From: Ignavibacteriales bacterium
GTDB lineage: Bacteria; Bacteroidota; Ignavibacteria; UBA10030
Assembly: GCA_026390595.1 (NCBI GenBank)
Contig: JAPLFQ010000030.1
Location: 124,001 to 188,000 of the forward strand
Length of the DNA: 64,000 bases
Direction: 5' to 3'
Both the position numbers and the translations under genes were made by a program. The notes beneath the pieces were generated by a model. That model was not told the DNA's origin and did no database searches. It saw nothing but the letters and a program-made list of their open reading frames with translations. Below are positions 35,959-47,500 of this stretch, piece after piece. Numbering within the stretch: position 1 is the stretch's first letter; each line of letters begins with the position of its first letter.

Positions 35959-37134
35959 CTACTGTGATGGTGAATGCTTCTTTGCCTTCTCTACAACTTC
36001 ACTCAGCGCCGTCATCGCAGAATCCAGTTCATCTCTTGTCGTGTTGCGCCCCAGCGAGAACCGAATCGTTGCTCGTGCGGTGTTTTCATCGCGTCCGATT
36101 GCAAGCAGAACGTGTGACGCCTGAAGGCTCCCCGACGTGCAGGCGGAGCCGCTGGTCACGGCCACTCCCCTCAGATCCATCCCCATGATAAGTGCGTCAC
36201 CATCGATTGACACCAAAGAGGAATCAAAGGACACACTTAGAATGTGCGGCAGGCTATCCGTCGGATGACCGTTGAAAAGGAGACCCGTGAACTCATTTTT
36301 CAGGCGATCCAGGAGGTGACTCCTGAGGCCGCGGATCTGAACGAGAGAAGCGTCCATTGATTCCCTGGCGATTTCTGCGGCCTTGGCAAAACCGACAGCC
36401 AAGGGAACACTCTCCGTCCCGGCCCTTCGATTGCTTTCCTGCGCTCCTCCTTCAACAAAGGAATCTATCTGAACCCCCTTGCGGATGTAGATCGCCCCCA
36501 CCCCTTTCGGGCCGTAGAACTTGTGCGCAGAAATTGAGAGGACGTCAACGTTCAGTTCTTCCACGTTGACATCGATCTTCCCCACGGCCTGCACGGCGTC
36601 TGAGTGGAACGGAACTCCGGCTTGTCGGGCGATCGCCCCGATCCCATGGACATCATTCAGCGTCCCGATTTCGTTGTTCGCGAGCATCAGGGAAATCAGT
36701 GCTGTCGAAGGAGTGATTGACTTCTGCACATCCTGCGGGTCCACTCTGCCATATTCATCGACCGGCAGTTCGATGACATCGAACCCGCTCTTGCGCAGAT
36801 TCCGGACAGGATGCAGGACAGCATGATGCTCGACGGCAGACGTGATGATCTGCTTCTTTCCTTTCCGTAGCCCTGCTTCAGCGAGCCCCTTGATAGCATG
36901 ATTGTCGGCCTCGGTCCCGCCGCTCGTGAAAAATACCTCATTCGACTTCGAACCGATGAATCGGGCGATAGTTTCGCGGCTCTTTTCGAGGATCGCCCGC
37001 GCTTCCCGCCCGAACGAGTGAACCGAGGAAGCATTGCCAAACATCCCCGAGAACACCGGTATCATGACCTCGAGCACTCTTGGATCAAGCGGTGTTGTTG
37101 CGCTATAGTCGAGATAAATGCTTTTCATATGCAT
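35959..37134 (-). CDS. iscS: Cysteine desulfurase (NifS/IscS family)
   Basis: A 391-aa PLP enzyme that removes sulfur from cysteine for iron-sulfur clusters and tRNA thiolation. The PLP lysine is Lys205 in S-A-H-K-F-Y-G-P-K-G, and the catalytic Cys332 lies in T-S-G-S-A-C-T-S-G-S, the group I (IscS/NifS) loop. E-H-H-A-V-L-H-P and G-T-E-x-D-N-H-A are also present. No iscU, iscR or tRNA-thiolase gene adjoins it, so the naming of IscS over NifS is provisional. A second Met lies two codons after the first. Confidence 0.95.
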   Translation of the reverse strand: MHMKSIYLDYSATTPLDPRVLEVMIPVFSGMFGNASSVHSFGREARAILEKSRETIARFIGSKSNEVFFTSGGTEADNHAIKGLAEAGLRKGKKQIITSAVEHHAVLHPVRNLRKSGFDVIELPVDEYGRVDPQDVQKSITPSTALISLMLANNEIGTLNDVHGIGAIARQAGVPFHSDAVQAVGKIDVNVEELNVDVLSISAHKFYGPKGVGAIYIRKGVQIDSFVEGGAQESNRRAGTESVPLAVGFAKAAEIARESMDASLVQIRGLRSHLLDRLKNEFTGLLFNGHPTDSLPHILSVSFDSSLVSIDGDALIMGMDLRGVAVTSGSACTSGSLQASHVLLAIGRDENTARATIRFSLGRNTTRDELDSAMTALSEVVEKAKKHSPSQ

Positions 37135-37171
37135 GGAATATAGGGGCGACGCAGAGAAGAATCAACAAAAA

Positions 37172-37196
37172 AGCCGGCCCCTCTCCGAGGCCGGCT
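37172..37196 (-). terminator. Rho-independent terminator of the ECF sigma operon
   Basis: An 8-base stem (agccggcc/ggccggct) with a 9-base loop, followed on the minus strand by a run of T (aaaaaa on the plus strand at 37167-37172). It lies about 25 bases past the stop of the LTXXQ-like gene. On the plus strand there is no T-run after it. Confidence 0.9.
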
Positions 37197-37222
37197 CGTG
37201 GATTGAATGACAGTCGCCGTGG

Positions 37223-37717
37223 TCACCGGTTCAGAGGATCGGGACGATTGCGGGGCAGATCGCGCACGAGATCACGAAGGTTCTGCTGGAAGCGTGTCTC
37301 GAAGACCAGGTACTCGACCAGTTGTTTGTTCGTCAGCACCTGTTTCAGTTCGTCGACGTACTTCGACTTCGCGTCGTTGATCTGGCTTTCCACGGAAAGG
37401 AGGTCCTCGACCATGCTGCCGTAATCGGAGTCGGCCGCTTTGCCTTTGCGAAGGACCTGCGCCTGACCGAGCGCTGCCACCTGCTTTTTCCGGAGCTCGC
37501 GCAGGAGTTCCTGGTGCTTGTTGTAGCGCACAAAGAACTTTATTGAATTCTGCTCATCGAGGTTCAGGACTTCCATCAGGCGGATCTTCTTGAATTGCTC
37601 CACCCGTTCGAGGGCTCTTCCCTGTCCCGCCGGCAGTTTGTCCTGCGCGGCGGCATACGGCGTGACAGCAACACAAACGAGAAGCATCACAGCAGCTTTT
37701 CTAACTAACGCATTCAT
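37223..37717 (-). CDS. Small periplasmic helical protein, Spy/CpxP (LTXXQ)-like
   Basis: A 164-aa protein with a signal peptide (about 1-24, ending Y-A-A-A-Q). The mature chain is almost all helix, with L-N-L-D-E-Q-N near 52-58 and L-T-N-K-Q-L near 125-130, which resemble the two LTXXQ motifs of Spy/CpxP proteins. These bind unfolded proteins or metals in the periplasm. The start overlaps the anti-sigma gene stop by 4 bases, placing it as the third gene of a sigma/anti-sigma operon. Family assignment is by pattern and context. Confidence 0.7.
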   Translation of the reverse strand: MNALVRKAAVMLLVCVAVTPYAAAQDKLPAGQGRALERVEQFKKIRLMEVLNLDEQNSIKFFVRYNKHQELLRELRKKQVAALGQAQVLRKGKAADSDYGSMVEDLLSVESQINDAKSKYVDELKQVLTNKQLVEYLVFETRFQQNLRDLVRDLPRNRPDPLNR

Positions 37718-38355
37718 AGAATCGTCCTTTCACCCAGTCGGGCTACGAGCACATCGACTTCAGAGGGGCTGAGCTGGTCGAGGTGTTCCGGAATTGCAGC
37801 ATCGAGCACTGACTCGTTCGACAACAGAAGCTGGTCCGCCCCGGCGAGCAGGAGATCGCCCTGGAGGAACGGGACTGCCAGCATGGAATTCGTTTCGTTT
37901 TCGCCGTTGCCGGAAATCGCCTGGCGATCCTGCTGATCCAGGACGACGTCCACCAGATCTTCAGTTTCAAGACCGTGCACAACCGCCTGCAACGGATTGC
38001 GCTCGCCTCCAGCCTCACGCACGGCATCGGGCACACGGAGGAGTATCACCAACAGCAACGCTCCGACTGCGAGCGGTACAGCGAAACGCGCAAAGAGCGG
38101 ATGAGTAACGAAATCGAAAATTCTCCGGCGCTGCAGCCTTTCACGGACCCGGGGCACCATGGCGGAGAAATATCCTTCGTATGGCGGCCTGACTTCGAGT
38201 GAATCGAGAAGGGCCATCGCCGGCCGCAGTTGTTCCAACTCGGCCCGGCAGGCGGCGCATTCCGCCAGATGGCTTTCCACACCCGGCCGGAGCGATTCCT
38301 CCAGCATCCCTTTCAGGTAGTCCGGCAACAGATATTCAACGTGTTCCGTGCGCAC
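37714..38355 (-). CDS. Anti-sigma factor with zinc-finger (zf-HC2) domain
   Basis: A 213-aa protein with the zf-HC2 pattern H-x3-C-x2-C (His29, Cys33, Cys36), a transmembrane helix at about 86-104 and an extracytoplasmic C-terminal domain. It should hold the ECF sigma factor at the membrane until an envelope signal triggers release. Its GTG start lies 20 bases inside the sigma gene, indicating coupled synthesis in a fixed ratio. Confidence 0.88.
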   Translation of the reverse strand: MRTEHVEYLLPDYLKGMLEESLRPGVESHLAECAACRAELEQLRPAMALLDSLEVRPPYEGYFSAMVPRVRERLQRRRIFDFVTHPLFARFAVPLAVGALLLVILLRVPDAVREAGGERNPLQAVVHGLETEDLVDVVLDQQDRQAISGNGENETNSMLAVPFLQGDLLLAGADQLLLSNESVLDAAIPEHLDQLSPSEVDVLVARLGERTIL

Positions 38356-38893
38356 GCTTTACATACTCCTGTATTTTCTTCACCGCGTGGAAGTAGTTTG
38401 CCTTGAGTCCGCCGACCGACGTGTGAAGGATTTTCGAAATCTCCTCGTATGGCAGCTCTTCATAGTATCGCAGGACGAACACCGCTTTCTGCTTCTCCGG
38501 CAGCTTCCCGATCGCCTGCTCGATCAGTTGCTTCTCTTCTTTCTTTTCAACCGCGTCATCAGGAGCGACGGCCGAGGTGTCTGCGACATCGAACACCTCA
38601 TCGATCCGGAAGAACTCCCTCACCTTCTGCCGCCGTAGACTGTTCAGAGCGATGTTGACGGTGATCCTGTACAACCAAGTGTAGAGTGAGGATTCTCCCC
38701 TGAACTGCTTCAGCGATTCATATGCCTTGCAGAATACTTCCTGGGCAATATCGTCTGCCCCGTCATGATCGTTGATGAACCGGCGCGCCACCCAGTAGAC
38801 CTTCTCCTGGTAACGCACAACGAGATGATTGAACGACGATTCATCACCTTGCTGAAAGAGCTGGATTAATTCAAGATCGCTACGAACTGTCAT
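38336..38893 (-). CDS. ECF RNA polymerase sigma factor (RpoE-like)
   Basis: A 185-aa sigma-70 family protein with region 2 (Y-W-V-A-R-R-F-I-N and D-D-I-A-Q-E-V-F-C-K-A-Y), the W-L-Y-R-I-T-V-N stretch, and region 4 (L-P-E-K-Q-K-A-V-F-V-L-R and Y-E-E-I-S-K-I-L-H-T-S-V-G). It heads the operon with its anti-sigma factor and an LTXXQ-like periplasmic protein, so it probably answers envelope stress. Such factors usually activate their own operon. Confidence 0.95.
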   Translation of the reverse strand: MTVRSDLELIQLFQQGDESSFNHLVVRYQEKVYWVARRFINDHDGADDIAQEVFCKAYESLKQFRGESSLYTWLYRITVNIALNSLRRQKVREFFRIDEVFDVADTSAVAPDDAVEKKEEKQLIEQAIGKLPEKQKAVFVLRYYEELPYEEISKILHTSVGGLKANYFHAVKKIQEYVKRAHGTR

Positions 38894-39030
38894 CTATGGC
38901 AGAATTCTCGCCCAGTTTTGACAATACAGCGTATGGAAGGTTTAACAGCGGTCGGATCTACGCAGCGCCATTTCGCGCAGCAAACCCGGCTCAATGTCAA
39001 GACTGAGAGGAAGGGAAGCGCCACGAGACG

Positions 39031-40308
39031 TCAGGAGACGCGCTTGAGCACCATCATTGTGATGTCGTCCGATTGCGGTTCCCCTGCCACGAACTTCTCG
39101 ACATCGGCCACAACGCCGGCGAGGAACCCGGATGCCGTCTGGTTGCTGTGGCCCACCATCGCCTGGTGAAACCTCGTCTCTCCGTATTCTTCGAACGACT
39201 TGTTCATCGCCTCGGTGACGCCATCTGTGTAAAGAACCAGATAATCCGCAGGCTCGAGTTTGTGCACGACCTGCTCGAATGCTACTCCTTCGAACATTCC
39301 GACCGGCAGCCCCGTGGCGGGGAGCGAAGTAATCGATACCTGCTTCGAACGCAGAACAAATGGGAAACAATGACCTGCATTCACATACGTCACGGTTCCT
39401 TCGAGCGGGTCGAGGATCGCTATGAACATCGTGATGTAGCGATCAGCCTCGGTATTTCCGTAGATGACGTTGTTGAGCCTGCCGACGAGGCTCGCCAGGT
39501 TGCTTATTCCCTCGATATACGCATGGAGAGAGGCGTGCAACGTGGACACCAGCAGCGCCGCGGGTACTCCTTTGCCGGACACGTCAGCCATCACAACGAC
39601 GTATTTGCCGTCTGCGAGAGGAATGAAGTCATAGTAATCCCCCCCCACGAGTTTTGAAGGGCGCGCAACTGCGTCAATTTGATAGCCGGCGATCGCAGGA
39701 AGCTCCTTCGGCAGCAACCTTCGCTGGATGGTACCGGCGATCTCGAGTTCCTTCTCGATGCGCTGCTTCTCGACAATGTCTTTGTGCAACCGCGCTGTCT
39801 CGATAGCCAACGCCGCGTGGACAGAAAATGCGTCGAGAAACGTCTCGTCCTCCTTTGTAAACGCTCCCGCATTTTTGTTCAGGATCTGGAAAACACCGAT
39901 GATTTTCTTCTTGCGGTCCCTCATCGGCATGCAGAGCATGGTCTTCGTCTGGAATCCCGTTCGCAGATCGAAGCCGGAGAAAAACCGTTTGTCCTTCCAC
40001 GCGTCCTTCAGGTTGATCGTCTTACCCGTTTTCGCCACATGGCCGGCGATGCCGGTGCCGATCGGCAGCCTGATCTCGACAAGGTTCTTCCCCTTGAGCA
40101 CTTTTGACCAGAGCTCTTTGCGATCCGGATCGATGAGATAGATCGTGCCGCGCGCTGCCCGGAGGTTCTTCGTCGCAAGATCGAGTATCAATGAAAGGAG
40201 CTTGTCCAGGTCAAGCGTGGAGTTCAGGATTTTCGAGGCATGAATGAGCGCCTCGAGACGCCTGATCTCGCCATGCTTGTTCGATCGTGTGGACCCTTGT
40301 GTGGACAT
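39031..40308 (-). CDS. GAF-domain SpoIIE/RsbU-type serine phosphatase
   Basis: A 425-aa protein: a GAF sensor domain at about 15-170, then a PP2C SpoIIE domain (I-Q-R-R-L-L-P, G-G-D-Y-Y-D-F, D-V-S-G-K-G, N-A-G-H and L-V-L-Y-T-D-G-V-T-E). Phosphatases of this type dephosphorylate anti-sigma-antagonist proteins in partner-switching cascades. No transmembrane segment is seen with the Met at 40308, which was chosen over the upstream frame extending to 40410 because it gives a normal N-terminus. No STAS-domain or RsbW partner is seen nearby. Confidence 0.93.
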   Translation of the reverse strand: MSTQGSTRSNKHGEIRRLEALIHASKILNSTLDLDKLLSLILDLATKNLRAARGTIYLIDPDRKELWSKVLKGKNLVEIRLPIGTGIAGHVAKTGKTINLKDAWKDKRFFSGFDLRTGFQTKTMLCMPMRDRKKKIIGVFQILNKNAGAFTKEDETFLDAFSVHAALAIETARLHKDIVEKQRIEKELEIAGTIQRRLLPKELPAIAGYQIDAVARPSKLVGGDYYDFIPLADGKYVVVMADVSGKGVPAALLVSTLHASLHAYIEGISNLASLVGRLNNVIYGNTEADRYITMFIAILDPLEGTVTYVNAGHCFPFVLRSKQVSITSLPATGLPVGMFEGVAFEQVVHKLEPADYLVLYTDGVTEAMNKSFEEYGETRFHQAMVGHSNQTASGFLAGVVADVEKFVAGEPQSDDITMMVLKRVS

Positions 40309-40449
40309 TGTCAAAAGGAAGTGACTGATAAGGGGAGGCCGCACCGGCGGCAGTATGATAATCTGAATCTTACTTATAGTCAAACCTGAGACGAGCCGGG
40401 AGAGTTCCACTCCGTGGTGAAATGAGCACCCGCGATCATGGAAGTACCA

Positions 40450-41490
40450 TTACTTCAAGAGGGTCATTTTTCGAGAGAAGGAGCGATCCGCGGTCCGCAA
40501 TCGGTACATGTAGGTTCCCGAGGGGACCGGCGAGCCGTTGTCGTCGAGGCCGTTCCAGACTTCGGAGTGCCGGCCGGGGTTCATGCGCCGATCGCCAAGG
40601 AGCGTGCGCACGCGAATTCCCATGAGATCATAGATCTCGAGAGTTACCGATGAGGTCGCTGGCACATCAAACTGAATCGTCGTCCTGGGGTTGAAGGGAT
40701 TGGGATAATTCTGGCTGAGAACGTACTGATTCGGCGTGGCTCCGTCCTCCCTCTCAACTGCCGTGACTGTGAACGCCCAGCTCGTCGTGGTCTGCAAACC
40801 GCCCGGATCCGACACAACGCATACAACCGTATGGGGATCGCCGTACTTGCCGCCAAAGGTCGTTGTGTACAGACTGTCTTTCCCCGACTGAACGATGTTC
40901 CCATCCCGCTTCCATGCAAATGTCAACGTGTCGCCATCCGGGTCGGAGGCACGCACCTTGAATGTGATGGGCAGATTAAGCGCAACGACACTCACCACGG
41001 GAGTTCCGGAGATAATAACCGGGGCGCGATTCAACTTCTGCACGACGACCTTTCCGTTCACCGTCGCCGCGAGCGGTGAGCCTTCGTTGAATCTGAAGTC
41101 GGTGAAATTCAGTGCGCTCGTCCCGGCATTCTTCAACTGCGCCTTCAGCACGAGAAGTGTCCCCGATCCAACGATCGGAGTGATGCCCGCGGAAGCAACA
41201 CGCAACTGACCCGGAAACGTGGTATTCGTGACAGTTGTGAAGTTCGTCGACAGCGTTCCGGATCCGTCGACGCCGGTCACATTGACGATCGCCGTATCGT
41301 AGGTAAGCACAAACTGAAATGCCGTGACACCCAGGCCGGTGACCGATCCCACCGTGAGCGGGATGTTCATGGAAGCACCCGATTGCCCCCCGGTCGCAGG
41401 CAGACTCAACGATACCTGAGCGTTGGAAACAGATATCCCCGCCAGGAGAAGAAGTACTGCGGTTCGTGTTATGTGGGATGCTTTTTTCAT
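40450..41490 (-). CDS. Secreted single-cohesin protein with Ig-like domain and T9SS tail
   Basis: A 346-aa protein. A signal peptide (about 1-24, ending V-S-N-A-Q) is followed by a cohesin-like beta-sandwich at about 25-150 (A-F-Q-F-V-L-T-Y-D-T-A-I-V-N-V, G-S-G-T-L-L-V-L-K-A-Q-L-K), an Ig-like domain at about 155-250 (D-P-D-G-D-T-L-T-F-A-W), and a Por tail from about 265 (S-Q-N-Y-P-N-P-F-N-P) ending R-K-M-T-L-L-K. Cohesins bind dockerin calcium-loop domains, and dockerins are present in the giant gene immediately upstream. The Met at 41490 was used as the first credible start. The gene lies 29 bases after the stop of the giant and may be co-transcribed with it. Confidence 0.82.
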   Translation of the reverse strand: MKKASHITRTAVLLLLAGISVSNAQVSLSLPATGGQSGASMNIPLTVGSVTGLGVTAFQFVLTYDTAIVNVTGVDGSGTLSTNFTTVTNTTFPGQLRVASAGITPIVGSGTLLVLKAQLKNAGTSALNFTDFRFNEGSPLAATVNGKVVVQKLNRAPVIISGTPVVSVVALNLPITFKVRASDPDGDTLTFAWKRDGNIVQSGKDSLYTTTFGGKYGDPHTVVCVVSDPGGLQTTTSWAFTVTAVEREDGATPNQYVLSQNYPNPFNPRTTIQFDVPATSSVTLEIYDLMGIRVRTLLGDRRMNPGRHSEVWNGLDDNGSPVPSGTYMYRLRTADRSFSRKMTLLK

Positions 41491-41519
41491 AAACAGTTGT
41501 CTCAAGAGCAACGCTCCGG

Positions 41520-44500
41520 CTAGCGAACGAGCATCATTTTCTGAGTTGATACAAACGACCGAGCCACCATTCGGCAAATATAGATACCGGATGACACCAA
41601 TTCCCCTGTATCACTCCGGCCATCCCAGGTCGTATTGAATGAGCCTGGCTCAAGCACGGCATCCACGAGCGTTCGGATTCTCTGTCCCTGCAGGTTGTAG
41701 ATGACGATCTGTACGGGGCTCTTCTCCGGCACCCTGAACTTCACCGTCGTCCCCGGATTGAACGGGTTCGGATAGTTCTGCTCGAGTGCAAATGAAACCG
41801 GAACGGAGCTGACCTCCAGAGCGCTCAGAGTCTGAGTTCTTTCATTCAACCACCCGTTGCCTGCCAGCGTCACCCGTTCTGCGCCGCCCGCGAATTTCAG
41901 CGTAACAGTCGCAAGCTGGCGCGTTGATATGGGAGTCGTCCCGATTGCAACAATTCTGAGTTCGCGGTCAGTCGAGTTATGAATCATCTGCCAACCCTCG
42001 GGGAGTGTCGGGAGAACTCCATTAACCGGGCACGTTGTGAGATCACCCTGAATATTCCACTGGACGGCGAATATGTCGGCCTTCGAGGATGAAACGTTCA
42101 GCGAGATGTGAACTTCCGCAGGAGTCTTCGGGTCACGGGTCAAAGACCAGGCGAGCGTTGCCGTCGAGCTCTGCGCATCCGCAGAAGCCGGAGGCGCTAT
42201 CCCGGGGGGAGCAGTCTGGATCGAGAACGTCGGGATGACGATCAATCCTGCCGCCGCTTGCAGAATCAACGACGCATCAAACGGGGTGATCGTACCGTCA
42301 CGCGACGCATCGGCTGCGAAGAGAGCGCCAGGATCGGTCAGAACAATCAATCCAACGACATGGCGAAGGACAAGGGATGCATCGTTCGCCGTGATGAGCC
42401 CATCGCCGTCCACGTCTCCGCGCGACCGGTTGCGTGTCACGGTCACCAAGGCGCTTGTGCTGTCACTTTGGACCCCGTCACTAACCATCACTTTCACAAG
42501 ATACGACTGGTTTGCCTGCTGCGAAGTCGCGGCCCATCGGAGGAGACCGGCATTGGTCAACGTCAGGCCGGGGGGACCGCTGACGAGTGTGAAGAGCACC
42601 GCATCCCCCTCGGGATCAGTTGCAGCGTAGGTGAATCGGAGCGTGTCACGCGTGTCGCGAATCGTCGTATCGCGCAAAACACTTGTGAAAACCGGTGGAC
42701 GGTTCACGCGCCGCACGGTCACCGTGGCAGACGAAACGATAAGGAATTGTCCGTCGAATGCAGACACGACAATGGAATAGGATCCCGCCTGACCGAAGCT
42801 TGGGCGCCACTTGAAGAGCCCCGTGGCTCCATCGATCGAAGCGCCTGACGGCGAGCTGATGAGGCTGAATGCGATCGTCTCGCCAAGATCTTTCGGGTCG
42901 GCGCCGAATGTGAATTCGAGGCTTTGCCCTTCAGCGATCGTCGTATCAGCCAGAGATTTGACAAAGACAGGGGGCTTCGTGGGAACGCCAAGCGTCAATC
43001 GCTGCCCCTGAATCGTAACAGTGCCGAGAGAAAACGCAGCCCGTACCACGTACGTGGTATCACCCTGACCGGATGTGACCATTTCATTGCCGAAGTAACT
43101 CGAACCGCCTCCCTGCAGCGACCAGGGGTTGCTTGCGCCCCCAGCTTCGAGCCGATGAATGAGACGGAGATCCTGTGTGCGGACAGATTGGAGACCAGGA
43201 TCGGGCGACTGGACTTCGAGGTCGTAACGCTGGTTCGAGGCAAATCCATTGGCCCCCGTGGTGACGACCCACGAGAAGGAAGGATAGTTGCCGATGCGGA
43301 TCCCACTTCCCCCGTCCAACGGAAGCCCGGATGACCCGCCCGGATTCCCATCCTGCTGCTCCACATCGATCGTCGTTGCTATGATAGCGGGGTATGATGT
43401 CCCAAATACTATGGACAGTGGCCGATACGTCGAGGATGTCCCCACGGGGAATTCGTACCTCCCATTCGGATAGACAGTCGGACTGCCAGCTCCGCCTACA
43501 ACGTTGTGTCTGACTCTCCCCTGCACATAGCTCAAAGACGGCTTAACAACCCCGGATCGATCAAATCCCTGACCGCCCGATGTCTGGGAAAGAACGAGCG
43601 CGTTGTCTGACGTCTGCAGGATACCTTTGACGAAGAACAGAACCGCACTCGGGCCAAACGCGAGGTTACCTCCCTGAAGCACAAAACCGGCCGGGTTGTT
43701 GAGGCGGAGGTTGATGGACGATGTTCCTCCCGTCAGCAGGAGCCCCGACGGCGGGACGGTGATACTCTGCTTCGCGGTGCCTGCGAGATCTATCAGAGAT
43801 GCTCTGCCGGTTGAACTGAGGAACGCGCCGGCTCTCACGATCACGTTTCCGCTGATCTCGAACGTCCGCGATGCCAGCGACCCGGCGGGGCCAAGAGCCA
43901 ATCCCCCCCCCTCAGAGTTGATCGTAACATCCCCAACCGAGCGATTCGCGTGCAGCACAAATACTGTTGGCTTGCTGTCCGCCGAAGAAAGGACGGACAA
44001 GCTCAGGATTCGGATTCCGTTGCCGGCCTGGAAGTCCCGGTCCGTGCTCGCGACGGTCGTGCCTGTGCGGTACACAAGATTGTATGACGAAACCGCAGGA
44101 GCCCCGGAACGGGTCCCCGTTGTATCGAAACTGCCACCGCCCATGAGGATGGTTCCGCCGTTGCCAACAGTTACTTCGTTCTGGCCTTTGACCAGCGCTC
44201 CAGCCTCGAGGAACAGGGTGTCGCGAATACTCATGCTGCGGCCAAGGATCACGCCCGCTGAACCTGCGGAAAGGCTGGGATTGTTGATTCTCAATCGCTG
44301 AACTATCGTGCCCTGGACCGGCACTTCGCTCGAAGTTGTGAGACTACCGTTCGCGGGATCGATGAGATAGGAGATATTGACACTGTTACCGAAAGCAGGT
44401 GCTGAGCTCAGGAGCGCCCCTGATTGCCGCCTGATAATCGTTGAGCCGTCTGCCATCTGAAGGGCTCCCTGATCAACGGTGAGGGCTCCCCTTGCCAGGT

Positions 44501-47500
44501 CGAGCGATCGGGAAACCACGAATGCCTGTGCGGGTGAGCTGCTTGAGACGCCAATGCTGTTGTTGATCTTCAGATTCGGAAACACAAGGCCGTTGCCGGG
44601 GGAGAATCGCTGCAACGCTCCTCCTTCAAAACGGACTTCTCCTGAGGTCGCGAGTATGGAACCTGAAGTCCTGTTGAATGAGCGGACACCCACATTGGAG
44701 CCAGTACCAAGCAACACAAGATGATTGGCTCCGAGGTTGATGTCCCCTGCCATCTGCGTCAGCATTTCGCTGATGGTAAATGTGCGCGGGGAACCGCTCG
44801 TGGAAACAAAACTGAGCGTCCCGGTTCCGCCCTCCGGATTGTAGGTCAGTTCCTCGATGCTGAAATCGGAGTTCGCGATGATGGTCGAAGATTGACTGAC
44901 GATGACGAGTTTGCCGCCTGCCGTGCCGTTCGACGTGCCATCGGAAAGTATCGCTGCTGCGTTTCCTGTGCCATCAGATGACAGCGTGATGGCTGAGCCT
45001 GCCAACGTGAGGTCGTTGCCAGCAGATCCGAGGCGAACAACCGGTATCCCGGCAGACGCCGGTGTTCCGATATCGAGATTGCCGTTGATCCTGCCCGGGG
45101 CGGCCAATATGATGTTTGACAGAACACGGAGATTCGGCAGTGCGGTGCCGATCGAGTTGCCGATGGTCAAAGAGGAATTCGCTCTATTCATAACCAGGTA
45201 TCCGCCGGCTGAGTTGTATCCGGCTGCACCTGAATTCTGCACGAAATTGCCCGATGTAGAGAGAGCCAAATTGAATATGTCAAAATTGAAGAGGCCGGAG
45301 CTAAACACCACACCAGCTTGCACTTCCAGGTTGCTGGCAAGCGTGAAGCTTGAACCATTGAGTGTCACAGCCCCGGCGATAATCTGCTCAGAGGCGAGCT
45401 TGCTTGACGAACTCGTCGACGAGCCCATACCGAGGACCAAAGAACTTCCGGGATTTGTCGTCAGGTTGCCAGCGAGGCCTTGGATGTTCTTGATGGTGCA
45501 GGAAGTGGAAGAGATGGTAGTATTCCCCAGGAGAGCAGGCTCCGCCGATGCCGTGCTTCCAGCAATCGTCACATTCGATCCTGACACGACGATCTGGTCT
45601 TGCACGTCTGAGGTGGTGAGAATTCCCCTCACGGTGTGGGTTGCGTTTGAGGCGCTCAAGAGTAGCGATGCGACTCCCGGACCCGATCCGAGCCGGACTG
45701 CAGCCGAGGGACCAATCGTCAGTGTGCCGTCAAAATTATAGTCTGCCGTTCCTGGAATCTGAACATAGTATCGTGTGCCGGTCGTGATGTCGCTGTCGCC
45801 GTCAAGGTTCGGGTCGGCATTCACGTTGACAAGCCAGTTGCGCACGCTCGGGGTCAGGTCCACTCCGGGCGCAATAGTCGAGTTAAGCGTTCCGGTATAC
45901 TCGAGGTCGTAGGAAATGCCGAGAGAATTGAAAGCACCCCCCGACGCGATGATGCCCGGCGAGGCGACAACATTGCGCACCACACGGGCAGTGGCAGCCG
46001 ACGGAGAAATGTCGCCGGATGTAATCTCGAACGCTCCTGACGTCATGTCAAGCAGCCGGGAAAAACGAATGGTCCCGCTCCCCCGCACCCTGTTGCCAGA
46101 ACCAACATCAATACGGAGAGAAGTATAGAGGCCCGGCCCCGTCGAGTTGAGAACAGCCCCCGGGATTGATCTCCCCCCCTGAGCAGTTGCTGCGCCGCCA
46201 AATACCAATGATCCATTTTCGCCGGTCATGATCCCGGCGTTGTTGACGGTTGCATTGTCTCCGTTGATGATCAGGTCGCTAGACGAGAGATTCAGAGTTG
46301 TGCCAGAACTTACTGTAAGGAGATGCGACACGCGGGCCGACTGAACGAGCGAAACTGAGCTTCCTGGATTGTTGAAAATAATGTCGTAGACCTGGAACGA
46401 TGATCCCGGGGCAAACGTGAGCGGACGCAGTCCCCCTATTTCGATTGTGGATCCGTTGTTCGCGTTGAATTCTCCGCCGCTCCTCGTGAAGTCCCCGGTG
46501 ACTTTCAGGCTGCCGCCTGCACCTGAGCCGATGACGGAAGTTCCGCCGGTCTGAGCAAACCCTCCTGTTTGAAGCGTCGTTCCGTCCGCGAGCGTGAGGA
46601 GCCCATTGCTGAGTGACACAGACTGATTCACGAGCGAGTTGACCCCGATGTTGAGCGTCCCCCCTGTCACAAGAAGGTTGTCGATGTTGAAACCATTACT
46701 GAGAAGCTGTGTGGTTCCCCCGATGCCATCGCAGGTGAGGCTGCTGAATGTACCGCCATTGAATGTGGCAATGCCCAATCCATGGCTCATGAGAAGCGTG
46801 CCGATGGTTCCTGTGATCAACCCACCGCTCGTGTTGTGGTTCACAGTAAGCGGAGTAGTCGTTCCTCCGTTGCCATCATTCAGGAACGGCGGCCCGACAA
46901 TCCGGGCGAGTGTAAGCGTGTTGGTTCCAAGCGCAATTCTCTTCCCCGATGTGTTCTCCAGAAGGAGACTGACAGTCGTGGGGCCATTGATGTTGATAAC
47001 CCCGCCCGAGGCTCCCGTGTTCGAGAGTTTGCCCCGGATCTGCCCGGAGATGTTCATTGTTCCGGTCGAGACATTCAGCGCGTGGACAGTGAAGTTCCTG
47101 TTTCCTGAGATCGCACCCGGCGTGTTCGGCGCGGCGATGCCCTGGTCAAATGACAGTGTGCCGCCGCCATCGTTCTCGACGATGACCGAGAAATATGCGT
47201 CACCCGTTTGGGCGCCGATTGTGTTCGTTGCCAGCGTAACCGAAGAGCCGAAACGAATCGTCCCGCCCGACGCGTTGCGGGCAAGCGCTGTCCCCGAGCC
47301 CGTCCCAAATGTGAGGCTTGAGAGAGGCAACCCGGCCGCATTCCAGGCAGCACTCCATGTGACGGGAGCGTTGAACTGGAGGGTACCACTCCCCTGGTTC
47401 TCGATGGAAGAGAGAGAATAGTCGGCGAACACAGCCCCCCCTCCAACGACGAGCGAAACCGTGCCGTTGAACGTAGCAGAGCCTGTACCGGTGAGGAGAA

